Positions 26,272 to 34,957 are shown, counted from the first letter of the stretch. The stretch: 64,000 bases of DNA from Pseudomonadota bacterium (GCA_023387735.1 JAEWHP010000020.1:327775-391774), one strand, 5' to 3'. Numbers and translations are program-made. The notes: generated by a model not told the origin, from the sequence alone.

Positions 26272-27396
26272 TTACGCCTGCTCCAGCTCGTTGTGTTCCG
26301 GATAATCCGTGTAACCCGCCACGTCGCCGCCATAGAACGTCGCTCGGTTGTAGGGCGTCAGCGGGAAGCCGCGCTGCAGGCGGCGCGGCAGGTCGGGGTT
26401 GGAGATGAAGATGCGGCCAAAGGCGATGGCATCGGCATGGCCGTCCCTTATCGCGGCATCAGCGGTTTCGCCGGTGAAGCCGCCCGCGGTGATCAGCACG
26501 CCTTTCCAGATCGGCCGGAACAGCACCATCGCCGACGGCACGTTCTGGTGATTGACCTCGGCGCGGCCGGCGCCGGAGGAGCGCGGCTCGATGAAATGCA
26601 AGTACGCAAGGCCGAGCGGGTTGAGCTGCTCCACCGCGTAGGTGTAGAGCGGCATCGGGTCCGGCTCGCCGCTGCCATTGGCGACGCCATAGGGCGACAG
26701 CCGGACGCCGACACGATCGGCGCCCCAGACATCCACAACGGCTTTCGTTACTTCCATCAGGAAGCGCACGCGGTTCGGAATCGAGCCGCCATATTGGTCG
26801 GTGCGCAGGTTGGTGTGCGACTGCAGGAACTGCTCGATCAAATAGCCGTTGGCGCCATGGATCTCGACGCCGTCGAAGCCGGCGGCGAGCGCATTCTTCG
26901 CCGCCTGCCGATAGGCGTCGACCACGCCTGATATCTCGGAGGTCTCGAGCGCGCGCGGCGTCTCATAGAGCACCGCCTTGCCATCGGCCGTCCCGGTCTT
27001 CAGGTCGGCGATCGGCACCGCCGACGGGGCGACCGGCAGCACGCCGCCGGGCTGGAACGAGGAGTGCGAGACGCGGCCGACATGCCAGAGCTGGAGGAAG
27101 ATGATCCCGCCCCTGGCGTGGACGGCATCGACCACCTCGCGCCAGCCGGCGATCTGCTGCTCGGTATAGATGCCGGGCACGCCGGGGCTGCCGAAGCCGC
27201 TGTCCACGACCGGCGAGGCCTCGGCGATCAGCAATCCGCCCGGCGTCGCGCGCTGGGCGTAATATTCCGCATTCAGCGGTCGCGGCGCGAGCGAAGGCTT
27301 GGCCGCACGCATCCGCGTCAAGGGCGCCAGCGCGAGGCGGTGCTTGAGCTGATAGGGGCCGATCTTGAGCGGCGAGAACAACGATGGATAGTTCAT
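26272..27396 (-). CDS. Old Yellow Enzyme-family alkene reductase
   Basis: A 374-residue FMN-dependent OYE. Motifs are LKHRLALAPLTRMRA, QLWHVGRVSH, the substrate-binding His/Asn pair in GVEIHGANGYLIEQFLQ, LRTDQYGGSIPNRVRF, and the C-terminal FMN phosphate site ITAGGFT with IAFGRIFISNPDLP. It reduces activated C=C bonds (enones, nitro-olefins, maleimides) with NAD(P)H. ATG at 27396 is used; a TTG four codons earlier is less likely. A ModE-like regulator gene is divergent 107 nt upstream and may control it. The stop lies just after a palindromic repeat. Confidence 0.92.
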   Translation of the reverse strand: MNYPSLFSPLKIGPYQLKHRLALAPLTRMRAAKPSLAPRPLNAEYYAQRATPGGLLIAEASPVVDSGFGSPGVPGIYTEQQIAGWREVVDAVHARGGIIFLQLWHVGRVSHSSFQPGGVLPVAPSAVPIADLKTGTADGKAVLYETPRALETSEISGVVDAYRQAAKNALAAGFDGVEIHGANGYLIEQFLQSHTNLRTDQYGGSIPNRVRFLMEVTKAVVDVWGADRVGVRLSPYGVANGSGEPDPMPLYTYAVEQLNPLGLAYLHFIEPRSSGAGRAEVNHQNVPSAMVLFRPIWKGVLITAGGFTGETADAAIRDGHADAIAFGRIFISNPDLPRRLQRGFPLTPYNRATFYGGDVAGYTDYPEHNELEQA

Positions 27397-27503
27397 GTGA
27401 ATTTCCAAAACCCCGTGTTGATACGGATATGTAACTGCTTCAGCTTGTTCGTAAAAGGCTCCGGTGGCAATCTCGCCACGCGATCCCTGAGAGCAAGTCT
27501 TCC

Positions 27504-27884
27504 ATGCCGAAATCGAGTGCCAGATCGCACCCTTCCCTGAGTATTCGGATCGATCTGGCTGACGATGCGCGCATTGGACCGGGCAAGATTCAGTTGCTGG
27601 AGAATATCGAGACCTGCGGGTCGATTTCGGCCGCCGGACGGGCGATGGACATGTCCTACAAGCGGGCGTGGGACCTCGTCGACGAGATCAACCGGATCTG
27701 CCGGCAGGCCGCGGTGGAGCGGCAGACCGGCGGCAAGAACGGCGGCGGCGCGACGCTGACGCCTTTCGGCGCCACGCTGGTCGCGCGCTACAGGAAAATC
27801 GAGCGCGATGCAATGAGTGCCGCACGCAAGGAACTGCAGGCCTTGCGGGCTCAGATCGGCCGGCCGCGGAAGCGCGCGGGCTGA
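27504..27884 (+). CDS. ModE N-terminal-type winged-helix regulator (126 aa)
   Basis: A short DNA-binding protein with the ModE-type winged helix: DDARIGPGKIQLLENIETCG, SISAAGRAMDMSYKRAWDLV and GGGATLTPFGATLVARYR. It ends at residue 126, so the molybdate-binding (TOBE/DiMOP) domains of full ModE are absent; ligand sensing would need another mechanism. It is divergent from the OYE gene and followed 77 nt later by an SDR gene on the same strand, both plausible targets. The C-terminus is basic (GRPRKRAG). Confidence 0.85.
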   Translation: MPKSSARSHPSLSIRIDLADDARIGPGKIQLLENIETCGSISAAGRAMDMSYKRAWDLVDEINRICRQAAVERQTGGKNGGGATLTPFGATLVARYRKIERDAMSAARKELQALRAQIGRPRKRAG

Positions 27885-27961
27885 TACCAGCGGGAAAGTA
27901 TGCGATAACCGGACGCTCAGACGCTCAGAGGTCTCCCTCCAGCCGGTCCAGGAATTTTCGC

Positions 27962-28813
27962 ATGCCCCATCCAGCCATGTCGCCCGGCAATGTTGCCGTC
28001 ATCACCGGAGGCGCCTCCGGCATCGGGCTCGCCGCCGCGACACACTTTTCCCGCCTCGGCATGAAGGTGTGCATCGCCGATATCGGAGCCGAGCGGCTCG
28101 CGGAGGCCGCGGCTACGCTGGCATCGGTCGCAAGAGGGGGCGCAGCGGATGTCATGACGGCCACCGTCGATGTCAGCCGCTTCGACGACGTCGCGGCGCT
28201 GGAAGCCTCGGTGCAGAAGCGGTTCGGCGGCACGGATATTTTGATGAACAATGCCGGCATCGGTCCGGACAGCAACAGCTTTGGTCCGCTGGAGAACTGG
28301 CAGCGCATTCTGCAGGTAAATTTGTGGGGCGTCATCCACGGCACGCAGGCGTTCGCGCCACACATGGTCGAACGCGGGCGGCCGGGCCTCGTCATCAACA
28401 CCGGCTCCAAGCAGGGCATCACCACCCCGCCCGGCAATCCCGCCTACAATGTCTCGAAGGCCGGCGTGAAGGCGCTCACCGAAGCGCTTCAGCACGAACT
28501 GCGCAACATTCCGGGCTGCAAGATCAGCGCGCATCTGATGATCCCGGGTCACGTCTTCACCGGCCTCACTGCACGCGGCCGCACCGAGAAGCCGCCGGGC
28601 GCCTGGACACCGGAACAGACGGTCGATTTCATGATCGCCCGCATCGAAGCCGGCGACTTCTACATCCTCTGCCCGGACAATGACGTGCCGCGCGCGCTCG
28701 ACGAGCGGCGCATGCTGTGGGCGATCGGCGACATCGTCGAAAACCGCCCGGCGCTATCGCGCTGGCATCCGGACTACGCGGAGGCGTTCGCGAAGTTCGT
28801 GAAGGGGGAGTGA
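27962..28813 (+). CDS. Short-chain dehydrogenase/reductase (SDR)
   Basis: A 283-residue classical-type SDR. The cofactor motif TGGASGIG is near residue 15, the NNAG motif in DILMNNAGIG, the catalytic Ser in INTGSKQG, and Tyr/Lys in YNVSKAGVKALTEAL. The C-terminal extension ends RWHPDYAEAFAKFVKGE. AGGAA lies upstream of the ATG at 27962; the Met five codons later is a possible alternative. It oxidises or reduces an alcohol/ketone, substrate unknown. Transcribed with the ModE-like regulator and ended by a large palindromic repeat. Confidence 0.9.
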   Translation: MPHPAMSPGNVAVITGGASGIGLAAATHFSRLGMKVCIADIGAERLAEAAATLASVARGGAADVMTATVDVSRFDDVAALEASVQKRFGGTDILMNNAGIGPDSNSFGPLENWQRILQVNLWGVIHGTQAFAPHMVERGRPGLVINTGSKQGITTPPGNPAYNVSKAGVKALTEALQHELRNIPGCKISAHLMIPGHVFTGLTARGRTEKPPGAWTPEQTVDFMIARIEAGDFYILCPDNDVPRALDERRMLWAIGDIVENRPALSRWHPDYAEAFAKFVKGE

Positions 28814-28829
28814 GCTAACTACTGAGGTC

Positions 28830-28926
28830 GTCATGCCCGCGAAGGCGGGCATCCAGTACGCTGCGGCTTCTCGATTCCATCAACGGCGTCTCTGGAATAC
28901 TGGATCCCCGCCTTCGCGGGGATGAC
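28830..28926. repeat. Palindromic repeat (GTCATGCCCGCGAAGGCGGG type)
   Basis: Arms GTCATGCCCGCGAAGGCGGG plus CATCCAGTA on the left and TACTGGATCCCC plus GCGGGGATGAC on the right. This is one of the commonest repeats in Bradyrhizobium/Rhodopseudomonas DNA. It separates two convergent genes. Confidence 0.9.
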
Positions 28927-28948
28927 AACTGTTGCCGTCGCCGTCCGC

Positions 28949-29155
28949 CTAAAGCGTTTCCTGCTTGTGGCCGCATTGCTTGCAGGCGAATTTGACGCGG
29001 GTGGCGCCCTTTTCCGCCAGGACGCGGTTGGGCGCGCCGCATTTGCCGCACACCGCCTCGATCCTGGTCTGGCCCTGCTTGATGACGATGTTCTTCTTTT
29101 CTATCGTCTCGCGGATCAGGCGCTCGGCCTCCTCGCGCATCGACTGCTTCGACAT
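28949..29155 (-). CDS. Small zinc-ribbon protein (68 aa)
   Basis: A 68-residue protein, MSKQSMREEAERLIRETIEK followed by a zinc ribbon with CGKCG near residue 37 and CKQCG near residue 60. The N-terminal half should be helical. It may bind nucleic acid or a partner protein; this is inference from the fold class. ATG at 29155 is used because the three codons before it add nothing. It stands alone between a repeat and a gene-free stretch. Confidence 0.75.
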   Translation of the reverse strand: MSKQSMREEAERLIRETIEKKNIVIKQGQTRIEAVCGKCGAPNRVLAEKGATRVKFACKQCGHKQETL

Positions 29156-29656
29156 TGGCCGCACCTGTCCTGAAAACGCCGCCGTGCTCTATAGCATGCG
29201 ACGATCATATTTCCATCTGCGTTACACAGGTTCCCGCACCGCTGCGAGCAAGCGCCACACCAAGGCCGGCGCGGGATCGGCCGAGATAAACCCGGACGGC
29301 GAGCACCACCCGGTTGCGCGACGGTAGTGAGGTGTTGGGACATCAAACGAAATGCCAGACAAGCGAACGGCGGATGCCGAAACATCCGCCGCTCACCTTC
29401 ACCAGCCACCGCGGACAGGTTACGCGGTTTGGGAAGCTTGCATCATCGCTCGCCTTCGCGTCTTCGATGCCGCCTGAAACCTTTACGCCCGCACCAGTTA
29501 ACAAGATATGACAACGGCACCCTTAGGTTGTTGCACGGTGAATGACGAATTGTGTGGCGACGTCAAATGATTCATGACGGGTGGCGTGCCCCGTAATATT
29601 CGCGTACTGGTTGTACACGACCGACGAGCAAACTCTCCCGTACAGCCGCCTTCTGC
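29156..29656. other. Gene-free intergenic stretch
   Basis: About 500 bases with no frame that shows domain or codon character on either strand. A short hairpin, GCGGATG-CCGAAA-CATCCGC, is visible near 29369-29388. From about 29490 to 29630 the DNA is more AT-rich. Possible small RNAs cannot be judged by eye. Confidence 0.4.
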
Positions 29657-30631
29657 TCAGACTGTGAGAACGGTCGAGCCCGTGGTCTTGCGCGCGGCGA
29701 GATCGGCGTGGGCCTTCGCCGCATCCTTCAGCGGATAGGTCTGGTGCACCTCGATCTTGACAGCGCCTGACTTCACGACCTCGAACAATTCGTTCGCCAT
29801 GGCAACGAGGTTGTCGCGCTTGGCGGCGTAGGTGTTGAGCGTCGGGCGCGTGACGTAGAGCGATCCCTTCCCCGCCAGCAGGCCGAGGTTGAGCGGATCG
29901 ACGGCGCCGGAGGATTGCCCGAACAGCGCGGCGACGCCGAGCGGCGCCAGACAATCCAGCGACTTGAGGAACGTGTCCTTGCCGACGGAATCGTAAACCA
30001 CGGGGACTTTCTTGCCGCCGGTGATCTCGTCGACGCGTTTGACGAAGTCCTCGCGCGTGTAAACGATCGTATGCGCGCAGCCATGGGCCTTGGCGAGCTT
30101 TGCCTTCTCGTCGCTGCCGACGGTGCCGATGACGGTGGCGCCGAGATGCTTGGCCCACTGGCTGAGGATGAGGCCGACGCCGCCGGCCGCGGCATGCAGC
30201 AGGATGGTGTCGCCGGCCTTGACCCGATACGTCTGCCGGATCAGGTACTGCGTGGTCAGGCCCTTCAGCATCATGGCGGCGGCGGTCTTGTCGTCGATGC
30301 CGTCGGGCAATTTCAGCAGGCGATCGGCCGGGATCAGCCGCGCTTCGGCATAGGCGCCGATCGGCGCATTACCATAGGCGACTCGGTCGCCCGGCTTCAG
30401 GTCGGTGACGCCAGAACCGACTTCCTCGACCACGCCGGCCGCCTCGCCGCCGAGCCCGCTCGGCAACTGCACGGGATAAACGCCAGAGCGGTTGTAGATG
30501 TCGATGAAGTTGAGCCCGACCGCGGTGTGGCGGATCCGCGCCTCGCCCGGACCGGGCTTGCCGACCGCGACTTCCTCCCAGACCAGAACTTCGGGACCGC
30601 CGGTCTTGTGAAAGCGAATGGCGTGCGTCAT
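29657..30631 (-). CDS. Quinone oxidoreductase-like MDR protein (zinc-free)
   Basis: A 324-residue medium-chain reductase of the QOR group. It lacks the zinc-binding Cys cluster. Motifs are AVGLNFIDIYNRSGVYP, GGEAAGVVEEVGSGV, the nucleotide site LLHAAAGGVGLILSQWAKHL, and GTVGSDEKAKLAKAHGC. It reduces quinones or enones with NADPH. It is the last gene of the minus-strand amidohydrolase / Rieske operon, starting 63 nt after the Rieske stop, so a role in the same pathway is likely. Confidence 0.92.
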   Translation of the reverse strand: MTHAIRFHKTGGPEVLVWEEVAVGKPGPGEARIRHTAVGLNFIDIYNRSGVYPVQLPSGLGGEAAGVVEEVGSGVTDLKPGDRVAYGNAPIGAYAEARLIPADRLLKLPDGIDDKTAAAMMLKGLTTQYLIRQTYRVKAGDTILLHAAAGGVGLILSQWAKHLGATVIGTVGSDEKAKLAKAHGCAHTIVYTREDFVKRVDEITGGKKVPVVYDSVGKDTFLKSLDCLAPLGVAALFGQSSGAVDPLNLGLLAGKGSLYVTRPTLNTYAAKRDNLVAMANELFEVVKSGAVKIEVHQTYPLKDAAKAHADLAARKTTGSTVLTV

Positions 30632-30694
30632 GGGATTCTTCCTTTGGATGAAATTCGGGAAGCCTTCGTAGCAGGACCGGCCGGCGCCCGCGCT

Positions 30695-31108
30695 TCACGT
30701 CTCGATGATGACGTAGCTGTCTTCGACATGCACCGGGAAAGTCTCGGCCACGTACGGCCCCTTCTGCAGCTCCTCGCCGCGCTCGACCGCGACCGGATAG
30801 GAGCGGACTTTCACCCGCTTCGGATCGAACCAGGACTGGCCGTTGCGCATGTCGAACTCCCAGCCGTGCCACGGACAGCGCAGCAGTTCGCCGACGCGCG
30901 AGCGCTCGTAGACGCCCGGCTCCGGCGAGGTCAGCCGCGCGACGCAGGCGGCCTTCTCCAGCGGCGCGCCCTCATGCGGACAGCGGTTGAGCAGCGCGAA
31001 GAATTCGCCGTTGACGTGGAACACGACGATGTCGCGGCCTTCGACGCCAAAGACCTTGTTGCCGCCGGGCGGAATCTCTGACGTGCGGGCGACGATATGA
31101 CGGGTCAT
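30695..31108 (-). CDS. Rieske [2Fe-2S] protein with extended loop
   Basis: A 137-residue Rieske ferredoxin-type protein. The cluster ligands are Cys/His in NRCPHEGAPL and Cys/His in LRCPWHGWEFD. The interval between the two boxes is 32 residues, about twice the usual 15-17, holding an insertion (TSPEPGVYERSRVGEL). No signal peptide. It may pass electrons to an oxygenase or oxidise a substrate with its operon partners; no oxygenase alpha subunit is seen here. ATG at 31108 has AGGGA upstream. It lies 31 nt after the upstream amidohydrolase gene. Confidence 0.9.
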   Translation of the reverse strand: MTRHIVARTSEIPPGGNKVFGVEGRDIVVFHVNGEFFALLNRCPHEGAPLEKAACVARLTSPEPGVYERSRVGELLRCPWHGWEFDMRNGQSWFDPKRVKVRSYPVAVERGEELQKGPYVAETFPVHVEDSYVIIET

Positions 31109-31139
31109 GTTGTCCCTGGTCCGCTTTCCTGATCTGCGT

Positions 31140-32252
31140 TCAGAACTTGTAGACCGAACGCGCATTGCCGTTGAATATCTTGCGGCGCTCGACCTCCGTC
31201 AGCGGCGTCTTGAAGGCGTAGCGCGGATCGTCGAAATCCCAGTGCGGATAGTCCGATGAGAACAGCAGGCGGTCGACGCCAACCCATTCGATCAGCGAGC
31301 GCAGATGCTTGCCTTCATCGGGCTCGTCGATCGGCTGCGTCGTGAACCAGAAATGATCCTTCACGTATTCCGACGGTTTTCGCTTGAGGTGCGGCACCTC
31401 GCTGCGGAAGGCCTCGAAATGCCGGTCCATCCGCCACGTCGTCGACGGGATCCAGCCGAAGCCGCCCTCGATGAAGACGATCTTCAGGTTGGGGAAGCGT
31501 TCGGGAATGCCTTCGAGCACGAGGCTGGTGAGCTGCGCCGCCATGGTGTGCGCGTTCGACTGGTGCTCCTCGACGTAAAAGGACGGCCAGCCGCCGCCGG
31601 TCGGCGCGTGCCCACCATAGCCGCCGACGTGAATGCCGAGCGGCAGGCCGAGCTCCTGCGCGCGCGCATAAATCGGCCAGTAACGCCGCCGCCCCAGCGG
31701 CTCGTTGGCGCGCGGGCAGACGTTGATCTGCACGTAGCGGCCGATTTTCGCGCAGCGCTCGATCTCGGCAATTGCAAGCTCGGTATCGTCCTGGCCGGCG
31801 AGGATCGAGGCCTTCAACCGCGGATCGCGGTCGGACCAGAACGCGAGCTGCCAGTCGTTGATGGCGCGCTGGATCGCGGCGCCGAATTCGAGATTCTGCT
31901 GCGAGAAGATGAAGAGGTCGAGCACCTGCAGAATGCCGTACTCGACGTCGAGCGGGTCGAGATGCTGCTTCCGCATGAAGTCGAGATCCGAACCGGGCGG
32001 TCCGCCGGTCGGCGGCCAGGCATCGCGGCGCGCGATAAGCGGCGAGGAGCGTGGATATGGCGTGGTGCCGATATAGGGCGTGCGCAGATGGCTGCCATAG
32101 GTGCGCAGATGCTCCTGCCAGCGTTTTGGCATGAACTGCTCGATGTCGGCATGCGTATGGATGCTCGGATGCACGTCGCAGTCGATGATCCGCAGCCGGC
32201 TTCGCGCGGCGGATTCTTCCGCCAGGATGGGACGGTCGATGACATCACTCAT
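31140..32252 (-). CDS. Amidohydrolase family 2 protein (copy 1)
   Basis: A 370-residue TIM-barrel metal-dependent hydrolase of the ACMSD-like amidohydrolase-2 family. The metal-binding start is IIDCDVHPSIHTHADIEQFM, the mid-barrel His is in LGLPLGIHVGGYGGHAPTGG, and the C-terminal Asp is in LLFSSDYPHWDFDDP. These enzymes decarboxylate or hydrolyse aromatic or lactone acids. It is paralogous to the gene just upstream (32362-33423), and both are followed by Rieske and quinone-oxidoreductase genes on the same strand. The substrate is unknown. Confidence 0.92.
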   Translation of the reverse strand: MSDVIDRPILAEESAARSRLRIIDCDVHPSIHTHADIEQFMPKRWQEHLRTYGSHLRTPYIGTTPYPRSSPLIARRDAWPPTGGPPGSDLDFMRKQHLDPLDVEYGILQVLDLFIFSQQNLEFGAAIQRAINDWQLAFWSDRDPRLKASILAGQDDTELAIAEIERCAKIGRYVQINVCPRANEPLGRRRYWPIYARAQELGLPLGIHVGGYGGHAPTGGGWPSFYVEEHQSNAHTMAAQLTSLVLEGIPERFPNLKIVFIEGGFGWIPSTTWRMDRHFEAFRSEVPHLKRKPSEYVKDHFWFTTQPIDEPDEGKHLRSLIEWVGVDRLLFSSDYPHWDFDDPRYAFKTPLTEVERRKIFNGNARSVYKF

Positions 32253-32361
32253 GCGATCCTCCTTTGTCTTGAATCGGTGTCGCGGCCTTTCGACCTCGCC
32301 CCATCAGGGAGAGGTGCGGCACCTTCGACGTCGCAGCAGTTCGATCCGACTTGACCATGCT

Positions 32362-33423
32362 TCATGCATCCAGCTTCAGCCGCGGAAAGGTTTCGAGCGG
32401 ATTGTCGGCGCACATGCGCGAGACGATGCTTTCAGGCAGATGCGGCGGCATCGGATCGTCGCCGTCGAACTGCCAGTGCGGATAGTCGGACGCGAACAGG
32501 AACATCCTGTCGGAGCCGATCTGTTCGATCACGTCGGCGACGCCCGCCGCATCGGGCGGTCCGTCGAACGGCTGCATGGTGACGCGGATATGGTCGCGGA
32601 TGATCGCGGCCGGCTCGCGCTCGACCCACGGCACCTCGACACGAACGCCGCGCCAGGTCTTGTTGGCGCGCCACATGAAGGCCGGCAGCCAACTCACGCC
32701 GGATTCCATCAGCACGACTTTCAGCCCCGGGAATTTGCCGAACACGCCCTCGTAGACCAGGCTCAATATCTGGGCCTGGAACGCCTGCGCCTCGGCGAGA
32801 TAATATTCGTAGCGATAGGACGGCCAGCCGATCGAGCTCGGCGCAGTGCGGTACGCGCTGCCGGCGTGGATCGCGACGGGCAGCTTGTGCTTTTCTGCTG
32901 CCTGCCACACCGGCCAGAAGTGGCGCTTGCCGAGCAGCAGATCGCCCTGCGCCAGCACCAGCACGGACACGAAGCGGTTGTCGGCGGCACGGCGCTCGAT
33001 CTCCTCCACCGCGAGATCCGGCGCCTGCATCGGCACCACGATCGAGGCCGAGAGCCGCGGATCCTTTGAGAGCCACTCGGCGGCGATCCAGTCGTTGATC
33101 GCCTTGCAGAAGCCGGCAGCCATGTAGGGATCGAACACCGCCTGCGCGCCGTAGACGACGTTGCAGATCGCGTGGCTCGCGCCGAGCTGGTCGAACGCGC
33201 CGCGCTGCACCATCGCAAGTTCGCTGCCCGGCTTGCCGCTGGCAGGACGCCAGTCGGCGCGGCCGGAGAACGGCATGTTCGGCGGATAGGAATTGAGATC
33301 GAGGCCGTCGATGGCGCGGCTGACCACCTGCTCTTTCCAGTGGTCGTCGAGATAGGGCAGCAGCGTGGTGCGGGTTCCGCCCACCGCAGGATGGATGTCG
33401 CAGTCGATCCGCGTGGCCGCCAT
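32362..33423 (-). CDS. Amidohydrolase family 2 protein (copy 2)
   Basis: A 353-residue paralogue of the downstream amidohydrolase: RIDCDIHPAVGGTRTTLLPY at the N-terminus, the barrel His in KLPVAIHAGSAYRTAP, and FLFASDYPHWQFDGDDP near the C-terminus, so the metal site is retained. It is first in the predicted minus-strand operon amidohydrolase 2 - amidohydrolase 1 - Rieske - quinone oxidoreductase. The 109-nt gap to copy 1 has no clear terminator. Two paralogues in series suggest either a heteromer or two sequential or alternative substrates. Confidence 0.92.
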   Translation of the reverse strand: MAATRIDCDIHPAVGGTRTTLLPYLDDHWKEQVVSRAIDGLDLNSYPPNMPFSGRADWRPASGKPGSELAMVQRGAFDQLGASHAICNVVYGAQAVFDPYMAAGFCKAINDWIAAEWLSKDPRLSASIVVPMQAPDLAVEEIERRAADNRFVSVLVLAQGDLLLGKRHFWPVWQAAEKHKLPVAIHAGSAYRTAPSSIGWPSYRYEYYLAEAQAFQAQILSLVYEGVFGKFPGLKVVLMESGVSWLPAFMWRANKTWRGVRVEVPWVEREPAAIIRDHIRVTMQPFDGPPDAAGVADVIEQIGSDRMFLFASDYPHWQFDGDDPMPPHLPESIVSRMCADNPLETFPRLKLDA

Positions 33424-33558
33424 GGAGGTTCCTCAGGGCATTTTGTTCGATGCGATCTTGGCGTCGCGGCTGCAAATGTGCCGCCGATGGAGCGGTGGCG
33501 CAAGCGCATAACTGCGCGGACCGCCCTGCCCGGGATGCACAGCGGTGAGGCGCCTGTG

Positions 33559-33696
33559 CTTCCCTTCTCCCCTTGTGGGAGAAGGTGGCGCGCAGCGCCG
33601 GATGAGGGGTTCTTTCCGCGGAGACAGACCCCTCATCCGTCTCAATCGCGCTTCACGCGATTGATCCACCTTCTCCCACAAGGGGAGAGGGGGAAG
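33559..33696. repeat. Large palindromic repeat upstream of the amidohydrolase operon
   Basis: Outer arms CTTCCCTTCTCCCCTTGTGG and its complement ending at 33696 enclose inner arms GGATGAGGGGT / ACCCCTCATCC. It fills much of the 357-nt space (33424-33780) between the divergent amidohydrolase operon and a small secreted-protein gene. Apart from this repeat and the element at 33714 nothing else is seen there. Confidence 0.85.
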
Positions 33697-33713
33697 AGAG
33701 CGCCGCAGCGCAA

Positions 33714-33745
33714 TTGACAGACAAATCGTCTCGCATCCAAATGTC
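33714..33745 (+). promoter_or_regulatory. Conserved upstream element, copy 1 (TTGACAGACAAATC-N9-CCAAATGTC)
   Basis: A 32-bp element identical at 26 of 32 positions to 36354-36385, with both conserved ends and the 9-nt spacer length kept. It lies 35 nt before the start codon at 33781. GACAAAT and AAATGTC form an imperfect inverted pair, which suggests a dimeric regulator; TTGACA could also serve as a -35 box, but no good -10 is placed behind it. Confidence 0.6.
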
Positions 33746-33780
33746 GCGCGACCTGTGCCCGAACCCTGGGGGAGACCAAC

Positions 33781-34266
33781 ATGAAATCCGGCTGGCTGGC
33801 GGTTCTCGCCGTCTCGCTTCTTGGCACCGCTGCATCCACCGCATCGGCTGCCCCGGTGACCGCAAGCGGACCGGCGGCGCTGGCGCTGGCCGGCGTCGTG
33901 GCGTTGTATTCACCCCTGCTCACGTCGGATGAACGGGAAGCCGTGTCGGCCTTGTTCGTCGGACAGAGCGGCGTGCGTTATGCCAAGAAGATTTCAGTGA
34001 CCGCAGACAAGATCGTCTGCAAGGTCAGCAATGTCGACATCACCGCGCGCTCCTGCGAGCTGACCTTCAAGGGCAACAAGCAGACCATCACCGGACGCCG
34101 CGCCAGCGAAGTTTTCGCCACTGAAGCCATGGCGGGCGTTCCCGCCGAAGGCGCCGCAGGATCGATCGTCGAAAGCCTGTCGAAGCTTGTCTGCACGCTC
34201 GATCCGGCCGAGATCAGGCAGAAGGCCGGCGGCGGCGCGAGTTGCGCGTTCGAAACGGGCAATTGA
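33781..34266 (+). CDS. Hypothetical secreted protein (161 aa)
   Basis: A 161-residue protein with a signal peptide (MKSGWLAVLAVSLLGTAAST, cleavage near ASA-AP). The mature part has a hydrophobic N-terminal segment (GPAALALAGVVALYSPLLTS), then CKVSNVDITARSCELTFKG and SKLVCTLDPAEIRQK, with four Cys that could form two disulfides in the periplasm. No family is recognised. GGGGGAGA precedes the ATG. It is preceded by the conserved element at 33714-33745 and ends in a hairpin. Confidence 0.75.
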   Translation: MKSGWLAVLAVSLLGTAASTASAAPVTASGPAALALAGVVALYSPLLTSDEREAVSALFVGQSGVRYAKKISVTADKIVCKVSNVDITARSCELTFKGNKQTITGRRASEVFATEAMAGVPAEGAAGSIVESLSKLVCTLDPAEIRQKAGGGASCAFETGN

Positions 34267-34295
34267 TATCGGACGTTTGGCTCAGCCGATATCAA
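34263..34295. terminator. Hairpin at the end of the secreted-protein gene
   Basis: A perfect 10-bp inverted repeat, TTGATATCGG (34263-34272) and CCGATATCAA (34286-34295), starts at the stop codon. There is no strong T-run, so it may be a bidirectional 3' hairpin shared with the convergent fasciclin gene. Confidence 0.5.
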
Positions 34296-34334
34296 CTGCG
34301 TTATCGCGGAGGTCGCGGTGCCGGAAGCAAGCCT

Positions 34335-34838
34335 TCAGTGTCTTTGCTTTTTGGCTGGTGCTGGAGGCAGCAGGACAGTGTCGATAACATGAATGACGCC
34401 ATTCGAGGCTTCGATGTCAGGCTGGATCACGTGGGCGTCGTTGACCCTCACGCCAAATGTGCCGTCGACGTTCACCGGCAGCCCGGCCGCAGTCGTAACC
34501 TTCAATGACTTGCCGGCGACATCGGCGGCTTTCACCCGGCCCGGCACCACATGGTATTTCAGGATGGTTGCGAGCTTGGCCTTGTTCTTCAGCAGCGATT
34601 CGACTGTGCCAGGCGGCAACTTTGCGAAGGCGGCATCGTTTGGAGCAAATACGGTGTAGGGTCCCTTGCCCTTGAGCGTTTTAACGAGGCCCGCTGCCTT
34701 CACGGCCGTTACCAGCGTCTTGAATGAACCCGCGGCAACTGCCGTATCGACGATATCGGCGGCTCTCGCGAGGGTCGGGCCGAGCAAGGTAGCGACCATC
34801 GCGGCGCCGGCCAGGATAGCGCGAATTCCAGGGTTCAT
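34335..34838 (-). CDS. Fasciclin (FAS1) domain secreted protein
   Basis: A 167-residue protein with a signal peptide (MNPGIRAILAGAAMVATLLG, cleavage near ARA-AD) and one FAS1 domain. H1 box: GKGPYTVFAPNDAAFAKLP. YH motif: LKYHVVPGRV. H2 box: DIEASNGVIHVIDTVLLP. FAS1 proteins mediate surface or matrix adhesion and in rhizobia are linked to symbiosis (Nex18-like); the role here is inference. ATG at 34838 has TGGAGA upstream. A 22-bp palindrome lies 120 bp upstream. Confidence 0.92.
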   Translation of the reverse strand: MNPGIRAILAGAAMVATLLGPTLARAADIVDTAVAAGSFKTLVTAVKAAGLVKTLKGKGPYTVFAPNDAAFAKLPPGTVESLLKNKAKLATILKYHVVPGRVKAADVAGKSLKVTTAAGLPVNVDGTFGVRVNDAHVIQPDIEASNGVIHVIDTVLLPPAPAKKQRH

Positions 34839-34957
34839 CAGATTTCTCCATTGTATGTGAATACGTTTGAATCCAGCAGCGGTGATGCGGCCGGCAACGA
34901 GCGTGAAGTGACGACGCTTTCCCGAAACGGAACGGACTCGCTGGTGGACCACTCGAT

